Below the pieces are notes generated by a model. That model saw only the letters and a program-made list of their open reading frames with translations, searched no databases and was not told the DNA's origin. The translations under genes and the position numbers were made by a program. Shown here one piece after another: positions 47,401-59,300 of a stretch of 64,000 nucleotides of DNA (its first letter is position 1; the number at the start of each line of letters is the position of its first letter). Origin of the DNA: Camarhynchus parvulus (lineage: Eukaryota; Chordata; Aves; Passeriformes; Thraupidae); the NCBI RefSeq assembly GCF_901933205.1, contig NC_044590.1, forward strand, positions 3,983,501 to 4,047,500, given 5' to 3'.

Positions 47401-50400
47401 TCTTTCCCCTGCTCCACTCCATTACCTCATGCTGCTGTGAGGTCTGACAGGCAAAGCTGAGGCAGCAGCTCCTTGTAGGGAGCACATTTCCACATTTCAG
47501 GGAGGTTTGGGCAGGTGTGCCTTGGCCCCTTCACCCCCCAGCCATGGGCAGAGCAGCCTGAGCCAGCAGGGGCTCCAAACAGAACTACTCTGCTCCCTGG
47601 GAGCTCAGCAAGGAATTTGCCTTTTGGGACAGCAGACATGTAATGCTAGATAAAGGTGGTTTTGTGGGTTTGCTAAGAATATTTCAGATTTATTTCAGAT
47701 TAGTCAACTGATGCATATGGGCACTTCCCCTATATTGGCAAAGTGCTCTAAAGCTTGTTCTAAAGCTAAGAGTACACATTAAATTCTGAATTCCTTCATA
47801 AACATGGAATTCTTTCTTTCATTTTTGCTTTACTTTTCCAGGTATTCACTTTTTGGTTAAAATCTGTGCATTGCTCAACCATCTCAGACCTTTTGCAAGG
47901 ATCCACGTTCGACAATATTCAAAATACTGCAGTGACACAAACAAAAACTGGCTTACAAAGTCCAGAGATTACACATTCAAGCCCTGATTTTATATTACCA
48001 TATTTATTTGCTGAAATAAGTGGGTGGTAAAGGAAGCCAGTGCCACAGGCAATCTGTGTCACCAGCTGCAATGTGCATCTTCTTGCTAGTTTATAAGCAA
48101 ATTCTTTAAAATTTTTTATAAATAGTTTGAAGGGTTTTTGTTCTGCATTTGAATCTGTGCTTGAAAGCATAAGAAAAAGAAAACAAAACAAAATAATAAA
48201 ACAGGCTCTTTGATAATATGATGTAAAATTATTTAGAATTGTTTAGCTGTGGGAATGGAATAAGAAAAAGATGTAAAGGATCCTGACCTGTGGGAAGAGG
48301 ATTGGCCTCTGGAAGGAGAGTGAGGGTTTGCCTTTTATGTTTGGTGCAAATACAGATCATTCAGCAGTGAAATGTGCAGTAGTTACAACAGTAGTTGATT
48401 GGATAGTTAATAACTTTGACACAGAGGAATTCACAAAAGGAAATAGATGGCATTTCTAATAGCAGTTAAGAGGAATAATTGTTCTATCTAACAACTGACT
48501 GAATGTGTCAGGCAATATCAGCATCAAAAGGAAGGTAAATGCCAAACAAATAAATGAAACAATGATAGCTTTAAAGCTGGAACATTTGATTGGGATGCAA
48601 ACGAGCCAGGCATTATGTGAGGACTTGTGTGCATGGGGACATCCACCAGTGTGACTTTGTGGGGACAATTGTCCCTCAAAGCCTCAGAAACACACACAGG
48701 AAAGGAGCTCAGTGCAGAATGAGATTCTCCATCTGAGGAGCTGCAGAGCTCCAACTCCAGCTCCGCCAGGGTGGTTCCAGGGCTCAGTTTGCTCATGGGG
48801 ACAAACCTACAACATTTGATGGGTGATCCCAGTGCCTGCCCCGCTCCCCTGGCCCAGGCTGGGACATTTCTCCCTTCCCAGCAGAGCCAGGGCTGCAGTG
48901 CTGGGGGTGCCAAGATGCCAACCAGCTGAGGCACCTTATCACAGCTCAGGCTGTGACACATGCAGGAGCAAAGTGACAGCCCCACGTGGGAAACATCTCT
49001 GAAATGCATTCAGGCTCCTCACACACAAAACAACCCCACCACTGCCATATCCCACAGTGGCATATTTTCCAATTGTGTTAATATAGTTTTTACCATTCTT
49101 TAACCTGCTTGCTAAGAAGAAAAACGAGAGTCTGATGTTCCCTACACCTTAATTAAGTTGATAAATAGTATCTTCGTGACATGCGAATAAAAAGTTAACT
49201 CAAAGCTTTGTGTTTGCAAAGAGACAGTAATTTTCATGACTCAAGTTTTAATAAGCTGGATCTGAAACTCAGTTGACTGGGAGGCAATGAGGTAAAAGGA
49301 AATATCTAGCACTTCTTTCTCAGCACCTCACACACTTGGCTCTGAAGCTCTGGAACCTCACTCTGGTGAACACAGAATAACTCTTTAAATGGGAAAATTC
49401 AGATCCAACAGGTGAAAAAGCCTAAATTAACAGATCTGAAAAGCCCTGCTCTCTGAGAAAGGAAAAATTCATCTCCCATCTGAGGGTCTGAGCTGATTCA
49501 ATGTGCAGCAGTGTCTGCCCTGCCCTCTGCTTTTGACAGGAGCTCTAACAGGGACTCCAGCAACCACGAATGGGAACAGGGACAGCCCACAGTGCCCATC
49601 CTGTCTGAGGCTCCTGCAGCAGCTGTGCCACAGCTGGCAGCGTGTCCAAGAGCACAACCGGGCAGTTTCATCCCTCCCAGCCCTGTCAGAAACTCCAGCA
49701 GAGCAGCACCCACCTCTCTGCATTTGGTCCTGCCTCTGCAGCTTGAAGGAGCCCAGAGTCAGAACTGCCTGGGGAACATTTCATGATTTTAACACACTTA
49801 TGTACTATTTGACTCTTTTTAAAATCACTGTAAATGCATAAAGATTATAGGTGCTCATGTAGGCTATACTTTAGAAGAAGAAAAATCAATTTTTCATTCG
49901 TCAGTGGCAGCTTGCAATACAACTGGAATATTACCTGAACCAAGTAAACAGAATTATCCTCTAACCTGAATAAGAAAAATGTAAGAGAAAGTCTTTATCT
50001 CTCTATTTTCAACTTATATTATCTAAGTTTGACTGTGATTTAAAAGAAAGAAGGGAGGGGAAGATGAGCCAAATGCAGAATTGTTATGAGAGAAGCAAAA
50101 CCGAGCCCTGTGAAAGGTTCACAATGGAAATGATTTTCAGTTTAAATTACTTTTGCAGGACTGTAGTGTGGCAGTCAGGAAGCTTCTGTGAAAAGTCCAT
50201 TCTTTTTTCTTCTGTATTTTTCTTTCCTTTTATTGGTTTGTGTTTGTATGAACTGCCTATGGCCCTGAAAAATATCTGTTTTAAATGTTCATCCATATGT
50301 TCCAGGAATATCTGAGCACTTCACACACATTAGGAGTTTTTCTTTTAAAAATCATCTGTAAATATTCTATTGTTGTTTCTATTATCGTCCTATTACAGTT

Positions 50401-50721
50401 ATAAATTCCTTATTTTAATTCATGTGAAAAGAAATGGGAAGTGAGTTTTTTGTCATAGATCTTCTTCTTGTGTCCTTAGGCTGAAGATCCATTTGTGGAA
50501 ATCTGCCCACAAAACTGCAAAAAATGGTACCCAGGCTGAGGAGCATTCCATGGACAGCAGCAGCATCCAGCAGAGCATTGTAATGTATAAAGAGAAATGT
50601 AGACATTTCTTAAAACTTACATTAATTATATAGTCTCTCATAATTTACTCCCCCTTTTAACATCTAATTCTAGAATTTGATTTTGTGAGTTTTTTCCTGC
50701 TTTAGTGAAGTCCGCACAGAT

Positions 50722-50835
50722 TGATATATTCTGTATATCAATAGATATATATTTATATATATCAATATATAAAATTATATATGTATATTCTATTTTATAT
50801 AATATATAAATATATTTTTATATATTATATTTTTA
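50722..50835. repeat. AT-rich low-complexity tract
   Basis: About 110 bp of mainly TATA, ATATAT and TTTATAT elements with partial self-complementarity. It lies just upstream of the GAATA array. It has no detectable LTR flanks, unlike the AT tract at 34151-34425. Confidence 0.85.
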
Positions 50836-50892
50836 AAGTGTAGTTTAATTTTTCAGTATATATTGCGGGCAAAAGGGATGTAATCTTAAATC

Positions 50893-50972
50893 AGAATAGA
50901 ATAGAAGATAGAATAGAATAGAATAGAATAGAATAGAATAGAATAGAATAGAATAGAATAGAATAGAAAGAA
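50893..50972. repeat. (GAATA)n pentanucleotide array
   Basis: Eleven uninterrupted GAATA units at 50911-50965, with imperfect units on both sides (AGAATAGAATAGAAGATA before, GAAAGAATA after). A strand-asymmetric purine-rich array, probably polymorphic. Confidence 0.96.
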
Positions 50973-53900
50973 TATCAGTTCTGTTCTTTCTATGTGGAGT
51001 CATGCACAACATTTTACAAACAAATGTTTCTTAATCAGGAGTGACTGCCACCCACAGGGGCCAGAGGCTTTCCTGGAAACTGCTCTGTGCTCCTAAACTT
51101 AAGGACATCAAAGTAACTCAACTCTATTTATATGTCCAAATTTTCATCTCTTAATGCATTGCAATTTTTCATCTTCTATACTTCCAGATTTATCTATAAG
51201 GATTTTAGGACAGTATAGTTTTCTTTTCCTAAATTTCTAGCTGATGTTTTCACCATCTTGGGCTTTTATAATTTCACCTTTCATCTTGGAAATAGGTCTG
51301 GATTGATGTGGCAATGATAATTGTTGTGGGAAAAAAAGAATTTTATTGAGCCTCAGGTTATTCCTCCCTTGAAATATTCTAGATAATTTTCTTTATTCTA
51401 AACTCTTTAATATGCTTTTTGAGTCAGCAGAAGTTTATTGTGTGAACTTATTAGTTGCCAGTGATCTCTCCTGGAAAATGGATAGCATCTGGTTTTTTGT
51501 AAGACCGATCTTGTCATGTTTTTTAAAGGCACCATCTGCTTTCCAGTGCTCCAAAGGGGACTGTGGTGTCCAGTGGGATTTTTATCATATGTTTGCCTCC
51601 TTTTCTGAACATCTGAATATTTTAAAGAGCAGCTAAAGGCATAATTCTTCCTCCTAAACAGTATAATTCTTTATATATTAAAATCACATGGATGTATTTT
51701 CAGTGAATTGAGGTTGAAGTCATAAAATGCTTTTTCAAAATGTTATACCTAATGATATACTTCCATATTTAATCATAGATATTTAGTGTGTACTCATCAG
51801 AAGCAATTTTTGGTTCAGAGTCATTACAAATATATTAAATTAGACACAACAGACCCATTTTCTGCAATAGAAGCTTTGGATTTGGTCCCCTACAAATTGC
51901 TCACCGAAACGCTCTCAGAAATGCCTTTTATTATCACCAATCACATCTACATTTTGAAAAGAACAAACAAAATCTAGCTTTATTCAACTGTGAATTCTAT
52001 TGACCTGATTGAGCAACTTCTGTTCCTGTGAAAATCCGTTCCTTGCATGCTAATTACAGCAGAACCCTTTCGTCAGGAGCACGGCGGGTGTGGGTGAGGA
52101 TTCCACTGACATTTTATTTCCTTTAAGTCTAACTCACATCCCAGGCCCTTTCAGCCACCAGCAGCAAAGCACATGCTCAGTTTTAAGCAGGAGCTTGAGT
52201 GTTTTGTTGAATTAGATATTTGGCAACGGGTGGGAATATTAATGGGAGTGAAGTCATGTAGGTGCTTAGAGCTAGAAAGATCCAAACCATAGAGAGAAGA
52301 GAAAAACAAAATAGAATTCTTTGCATCATCTGAGGTCCCATTCTGTGTTTCAGAACTGAAACAAGGGGATTTTTTTGCTTGCCACTATTGAAAAAAAATA
52401 TTTATATCCACGTTGTGCAAAGTCCTTTACCATGATCCCTGCTTTAATGTCTGGCTGAAGTATCTGAGCGTGTTGTTAGCAGGGCAATTTCCTTAACAAG
52501 GCTCTTGGATTTACTAGGCTGTTCTCATGCAATTTTTCTCTGTCTTCCTCTACGTTCAACATGTGCCAGATGTCACTCCCAGACTGGTTTTTGTGTGTGA
52601 GTGAGAGATGATCAACATGAGGGACAGCCCAGCAAATGCAGCACGGATGCACCTTTATTGATGAGCAGCAGCTCCTGGTGCTCCATGGCATCAGGCTGCA
52701 TTCCCCATGGATAATCACAGGAAACACCACCCCAGCCCCATCTGCTCCTGTCAAAGAGGTTTTACAAAAATAGGGAGGGCACATCCCTGCCTTGATTTAT
52801 TACATTGACCAATGCCCGACCACAATCTCTTTATAGAATATTCCACATTTGATCTTCTTCATCCATACTCATCCCACGTCTCTTTGTAGATTTCTACATT
52901 TTATCTGTGCAGATGCACACCTTAATCAATGCGTAAAATATTTATGCCTTCATACCACGGTAAAAAAAGACAATATTTTGCTGAATACCTTAAAATCACA
53001 TTAACCCTAAATAAAAACTCTTCCAGAGAAACAAGATATTGTATAATACTGAATTCCTTCTCATTGCTTAGAATTGAATTATATCAAAACATTTGATTCA
53101 AACACCACTGTAATACAATGAATATTAAGCTCTGTTTCAGCCACTATGAATAAATGAGATTATTTCTATTGAGGTGGGACTTTATCACATAATGTGCATA
53201 TATGTTTGTTGGTGCTGATTTTTTATTACAAGTGTTAAGCAGGTGATTAAGAAGTTAAGCAGGATAGATCCCTGTTCAGTGACATTCTGTCAACAAGTGC
53301 TCCAGCCCACAGAGATCCACGCTGAACGTTGCTCCTTTTCACTTTTCCAGGTCATGCCACTCCTGCTGTCAGACAAATACAATAGGAATTACTCAATTTA
53401 ACACCATTTCAGTTCTAATTGAATTCCATTTGCTAAATCCTGAATAAATACATTACAACTGCTGCTTTGGTCAAACAGAGAGAAATAGCCATTTTATAAT
53501 GACTCCCCTGTGGATTTAATGCCTATTCTATCTGTTAGAATAATGATTCCTACATCACTGGAATATATTTAAAGGATAATAGTTATTTAAACATGCCAAG
53601 ACTTCATACGGCAGATAAGTATTTTTAATTTGCATTTCTGGAATGAAAAGGTCGGCTAGAATAACTGCTTTTTTACCAATTTGTCTGTTTTCTGAAGTGT
53701 CTTGGTATCAGAGCAAAGATACAGGATTATGAAAGGGGTATTTCTTGCTTTCAATAGTAGTCTTAGGTGGGCAAAAAGGATGGGATTCACATCACCAAAT
53801 ACAGAAAACTGACATGGAAATGCACCCCCTGCTCATCACCCCTCATGGTCTGCTGGGGAAATTAAACCTCCTGCATGGGACTCATGTTTATGGACAGCAG

Positions 53901-56215
53901 ATACACAGAAAAGCTTAGATAAATAAGTGATCTCAGGAGGCTTAAATTCAGAGACATTTTGTCTGTTACAGGGATCTGAAGTTAGGTGAGATGGATGCCC
54001 CCTAAGAGCACAACAAGAAGTGCATTTGTTGGAATTAGGAGACTCACACTGGAAAGGAAGGTAAATTTAAAGGAGAGAAGGGAGTGAATTTGTTCCACTT
54101 GGAAAGAAAAAAATAAACAAAGAAACAAATTTGGAATCTTTAATTCAGACCAGCCAGTTAAATATTTCAAAATATCACCAATTGTTTTCTTTCTTTTCAT
54201 AAAAGCGATGAATCTTCATTGCTCATGTCAGCATTCACCTGGAAATGGGAGCTGCATTCCCAAATCCTGCTCTGCAGCAAGGAGAAGATGAATGTGAGAT
54301 GTGTGAGATGAATGTCATGGTCCCTGAGACAAGAAAGGGATCTCTGACTTGCAAGTTTTGTGAATGGTCACCTATGTCCTACTTTCTTTTTTTTTTTTTT
54401 AATCAGCCCAAGTTACTTGCCAAGCTTGGTTTAAAATGGTGAATAATTTCAGTTCTAATTAACTTTTTTTTGAATAAACTATTCACAGCCTCCCACTCGC
54501 TCTGCCTTCAAAATTCCATCTTTAGCTCAGATCTTGTGAAACAATGTAGATCATGAGAAGGGAAAATCTAATAGAAATATGCACTTCGCAGAACTTATTT
54601 AAATATAATGTGTCAAGCATAAGGGTCTTAAATATATATGGTTGTAAAAACGTATCAGTGCCAGATGATTGTTCAGGGCTGTGTTCCAATTAAATCCATT
54701 GAAGCTTGAGTTGGAGGTTACAGGTTGAAAATTCCCTGAGGCTGTGAATGACTCTGGCTACAGAGGTGGATTCCATCCCTCTGAACAGACCTGGCCTAGT
54801 CCAACTGCAGAGTTTCTGCTCCCTTCACCCCTCCCACCCAATTAGCCAGCTGATGATATTTGTGTCTTGGTAGCAACATTTTTCTAAGGAAGCTCTTTGC
54901 CCTTTCTGGTGAGTCAGAGAGTGACTCTCAACAATGAAGAGTTCAAAGACTCATGTAATGTTTTGTTTCAGAAAGTTGCCTCGAATGTTAAGTGAGGGGA
55001 ATGAACACTGAGAGGGAGAGAATTCCCTCATCAACAGAATGGAGAGGAGAAGAGTTCCCTGCCCTGCTACCTCCAGGCATGATGCTCTTTCTTCTGTAGC
55101 ACTTCCTCTTCTTCCAGGCTGTTTTCCAAACATTCAAAAACTCCTTTGATTTTTATTTTACCCTGAAGAATTTTTATTGTTTCACTAATATTCCAAATGC
55201 AGATCACCAAGCGAAGGTAATTCACCCAGAAATTAGCTAAAATGTAGCTATGGCAAAAGTACCACGTACCAGGGAATAGATTTTATGTGTTAAAAAGTGC
55301 TTGATCTGTTGTGTGTGATTTTTTCTGTTTTAGAGTTCCTGCCTAGTCCTTTCAAGGTGAAAGTTTGAGGTTGTGCAGGTGGCAGAGGGGTTGCTGCTTT
55401 CTTTACCTGTGGTAGCTTGCTCACAGCTCTTTCTCCACTACCAAAGGAGGGTTGTTTTCAAATATATTCACAATAGTGCTGCAAGAAGTTATGTTTTTCT
55501 ATCACAGCCCTTGGTAAATATGCACCCTGGGGTGAGTTATCACCTGGTGGTATCACCATGGGTGGTGAAAATTTCTCAAGGTCAGTATTTTTAACAAGTA
55601 ACGAACACAGCAATAAAGGAATGGGTGAGATATGGAGCTGCTGAATATGCCAGACTGCTTATTTTCTGCTGATTTTACTATCTTTGGGGACTAAATTATT
55701 GACAGAATAAGTGAATTTCCACCCTCTCTTTAGTTCTTTTGGTATATTTGTGTGCTACCTTAAAAATCAGGAACTATCTGGTTTTGTGACTCTGTGTAGT
55801 TTTCATACATGATGATATTTCCACTGTGATCAGGAGAGAGAATCAAGAAAATAACCTGTGGTGATTTTGCTTATTCAGGAATGAAACACTGAAGCAGATA
55901 TTAAATTAAATATTATTTCATTAATTTAACCAGGTATTTAGGATCATCTGGCTGTACTACCTGATCTTTTCAATATTATGGTCAAATAGTGATAATGTGT
56001 CTTTGGAGCACTGTCGGGAGACAGAGGATGGGCAGGTGTTCACAGGATCCCCTTTAAGGCTGTCTGGTTTTGTTTCTTGTATTCCTAGACTTGAAAAATC
56101 AGGAAGAATGGTTTAAAGAGAGGGCTGGATGTGATACAGGATGATTTACATTAGAATATATGGGTTCCATTTTCTAACTACCCTTGTTATTTTTCCTTTG
56201 CTTTATCCTTTATTT
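50973..56215. other. Gene-free stretch, unique sequence
   Basis: No supported gene. It contains a T-run near 54387-54400 and otherwise unique AT-rich DNA. The pyrimidine stretch ending in CAG near 53350 is a weak splice-acceptor look-alike without supporting frame. The longest frame (minus 52476-52784, 102 codons) has no recognisable domain. Confidence 0.67.
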
Positions 56216-56360
56216 CTCTTCTCTTCTCTTCTCTTCTCTTCTCTTCTCTTCTCTTCTCTTCTCTTCTCTTCTCTTCTCTTCTCTTCTCTTCTCTTCTCTT
56301 CTCTTCTCTTCTCTTCTCTTCTCTTCTCTTCTCTTCTCTTCTCTTCTCTTCTCTTCTCTT
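56216..56360. repeat. (CTCTT)29 perfect pentanucleotide array
   Basis: Twenty-nine perfect copies of CTCTT in 145 bp without one substitution, a pure pyrimidine tract (AAGAG on the other strand). Its purity implies recent or ongoing length change. The homopyrimidine mirror-like run can adopt triplex (H-DNA) structures. Two overlapping + frames read Leu-Phe-Ser-Ser repeats across it (56141-56383 and 56184-56399); these are artefacts of the repeat, not proteins. Confidence 0.98.
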
Positions 56361-59300
56361 CCTCTCATCTTTTCCCAGGGTGACCTTGAACTAATCTAAT
56401 CTATGTAGATAAAAAACCCCATCTTCTACCTAATGAAAAGATAAGATAAACCCACCTAGATTTGAGGTGTATGATACAGTGTTATGTGCTTACAAACCAA
56501 AATGTATTGGCAGCAGTCCAAAAGTGTCCTAGAAGATACACAGAAATAAGATAGACAGGTAGAAACAATTATTGATCAAGACCTTTTGTACTGGGAGCTA
56601 AAGTTAATAACATTTTATATCAAAATCAAGTGTGGATCCTGAGGGTGAGAGATGTATTCTGAAAATATTTGGTTGTACTTTTTTATGCTCAGGCTGGTAG
56701 GGGAGCAATTCAAACTCAGTAGCATGGGGGCAGGGAAATGGAAGATCACAAAAACTTTGGAAACATAAGTGTTAATCAATCATTATTTGGTCTTTTTTCA
56801 TCTAATGTGGCTACCTGTGGCCAAACACAACTAGATTGGATTTTTTTTTAATTTAAAATCCCAGGGTACACAGAACAGCAATTTCAGGAAAGAACAGGCA
56901 GATTACTATATTTGCAATACACATTTTAGTCATGCTGGTTAATTAGTGAGAACAAACGTAGTGTGTGGTCACAGTGTAAATGAAGAACCTCAGCTAGGAA
57001 TGGGCTGAGAAAACAACCTAAAGCTGTAGGCTTTGCAGAAGAGAGCTGTGTTTCATCTTAAACACAGTAATGGCAGGCACAAGTCTGCTTGGACACTCAG
57101 TACATTTTGTTATTTATTTTGTGTGTGCATAGGAATAAATAAATGTGGAAGTTAGCATGAAGATCAGGTCAGTGTGGGAAAGGTGGCAGAGGTGATGCCA
57201 CAATTCCTGTACCAGAACACAGGATCAGTTTGTGGCAAGGCAAGGATGTGGATTGGACAGACTGCAGAGCATCCCTCTTGTTGCTGAGAGCAGCACATTG
57301 TGGATGCAGGAGCCAGACCCATTCAGGGAAGGTGCTGTGCTGTCAGATTGGACTGAAGGAAGCTTTTACCATCAGCACTTTGGGTGTAGTCTGTGCCAAT
57401 TAAAATCACCACTGCAGACTGAGACAACTGTGAACAAGAAATAGACCTGAGCATCCTGGCTGATGTACCCATTGTCCCTGAAAAACAACAGCTCCTCCTG
57501 TTTCAGGTGTTAGGAATTGTCTGTAACCCTGACCCTGCATGTTCACCCTGCATGTTCTTTCCATGGTTTGGAAAGAATTTTACCTGCTCCTTTGTAGGCA
57601 TTCTCACTCTCATCTCAAATTAATGTACTCAGGGTCTTTTCTTTGGCTCTGACCAACCACAGGCACATTCCTCTTATAGGGGTAGGTACATGACAGTGTT
57701 TCTTTATTTTACAATTATGACTGGGCTGGGTTTTTTTCCAACCAGAATTACTTTATCCTTTCTATTTCCTACCCTGCAAAAACATGTGTAAAATATTTTA
57801 TTCCCTTTCTTCTTCCAAGATTTGCTAATTATGCTACAAGTAGAAACCTTACCTTTTACTTTCTGTTACATTTGAAAAAGATGCTTAAAGACAGCATTAC
57901 CTGTAGGAAAGATTTCTGGCAGAAGAAATGTCTATTCTCACAACACTCAATTCTAAGTTTGTTTTGATTGAGCATTCCTCAAATGTTTTGTTGTTTTGTT
58001 TTCTTTTTTTCCCTTTATACAAATGAATAGCTTTTCTTTAAAGGAGAAATTATAATCTAAAGTCTCTTCCATACTTTGGAGGTTCCCTCAGATGCTATAA
58101 AGAATATTTCTTGTTTCAGAACAAAAAAGGAAATGAAGATGTTCTCCATTTCCCGAGTGTCTGATCTGGATAACTGAAAACTCTGAGACAAATGGCCACT
58201 GGGAAAAAATCCCAAAGTATTTAAGTAAAACAGGATTTCATTTCTAGTGGAAAATTTGGAGAAAGTAGATTAATAAGTCATATATATTTGAAAAGTATGC
58301 TTTTCACTTTTTTCTTCTGTAATCCCCCCAAAACTGGTGATTCCACTGCTCTTTGTTTCCTTCAAGGCATTTTAAAAATAGGCTAATATCAGGTTTCCAG
58401 GAGCTTCAAAAATGCCTCAAAATGCCATGAACCCCACAAGCAGGGAGTATCCAAACAAAAAGGGCCCAAACACTGCAGTGAACCCCAGTTAAAACTCATG
58501 ATCAGCTCATACTCCCTCACCCACACTGTTCACATTTTGGAATTGTGAAAATTCTTCTTGCCGTTCCGTCTCTCCCCCATTGTTCCCGAGCCTGAATTCT
58601 TCCCCACCTCATCAGACACCAGAAATGCAAATACAGCTCCTTTTTACACCCTGAGCTGCTCCCACAGGGCACAGTCCAGACCACTCAACCTTTGGAAGCT
58701 CAGTTGTGCAATGAAGTATTTGGCAGCCCAATTCCAGATCATTATTGCAATAACATCTCTTCTTTCACATCCAGGTGGGAATGCTGCATCTCCTCCCCTG
58801 TCTCCTGTTCTGAACAGGGGCCCCTGGGCTGGGCAGGACAGCAGGAGGTGGAGGAGCAGCAGCAGACCCCATGGGGCGCTCAGGTGAGGTTTTGCTCAGC
58901 AGTTTTCAGAGCAGGATTTACAGCTGCCTTGGCAGCATCACAAGGCACAGCTGATTGTGACAGGGAGCCTCCATCTCTGCAATAAGATCCATGTGGAAGG
59001 TGGTCTTGTGCCTTTAGACCTTGGGAGAATTGTCCTCATATGTGGTTTTACCAGCTTAGTTGGTTTTGTTACTTTTGTGAAATTCTCACACTCCAGCTTC
59101 ATTTTCCACTACGAGGTTTTTACATAACATGAGATCATCTGACTCATGACCTTGGATATTAAAATTAAATAGCCCACATGCTTGCATAATTTGCATGTGC
59201 CTCTGAACATCTGAGCTAAGGTGCATTAAAGATACACCTCAGTAACCCTGGATGCTGAGATCACCGAGCCAGGAGTTTCTAGGAAGTATTTGTCATGAAG

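Larger units (their letters stand above)
34699..50721. other. 16-kb gene-free stretch, unique sequence
   Basis: No supported gene. It contains a GTT microsatellite (41796-41813), a pyrimidine tract (about 44838-44872), a hairpin (46590-46611) and a T-rich stretch (47363-47400). GC-richer pockets at 34720-34900, 35780-36100, 37330-37570, 47430-47640 and 48700-49000 give overlapping open frames on both strands, the longest being 161 codons on the minus strand (48524-49009). None shows a recognisable domain or exon signals. Confidence 0.66.

Noticed and set aside
48524..49009. 161-codon open frame on the minus strand, the longest in the window
   Set aside because: No recognisable domain, GC-richer local composition lowers stop frequency, and there is no promoter, splice or conservation evidence.
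56141..56399. Leu-Phe-Ser-Ser repeat proteins in two frames
   Set aside because: Direct translation of the CTCTT pentanucleotide array; not genes.
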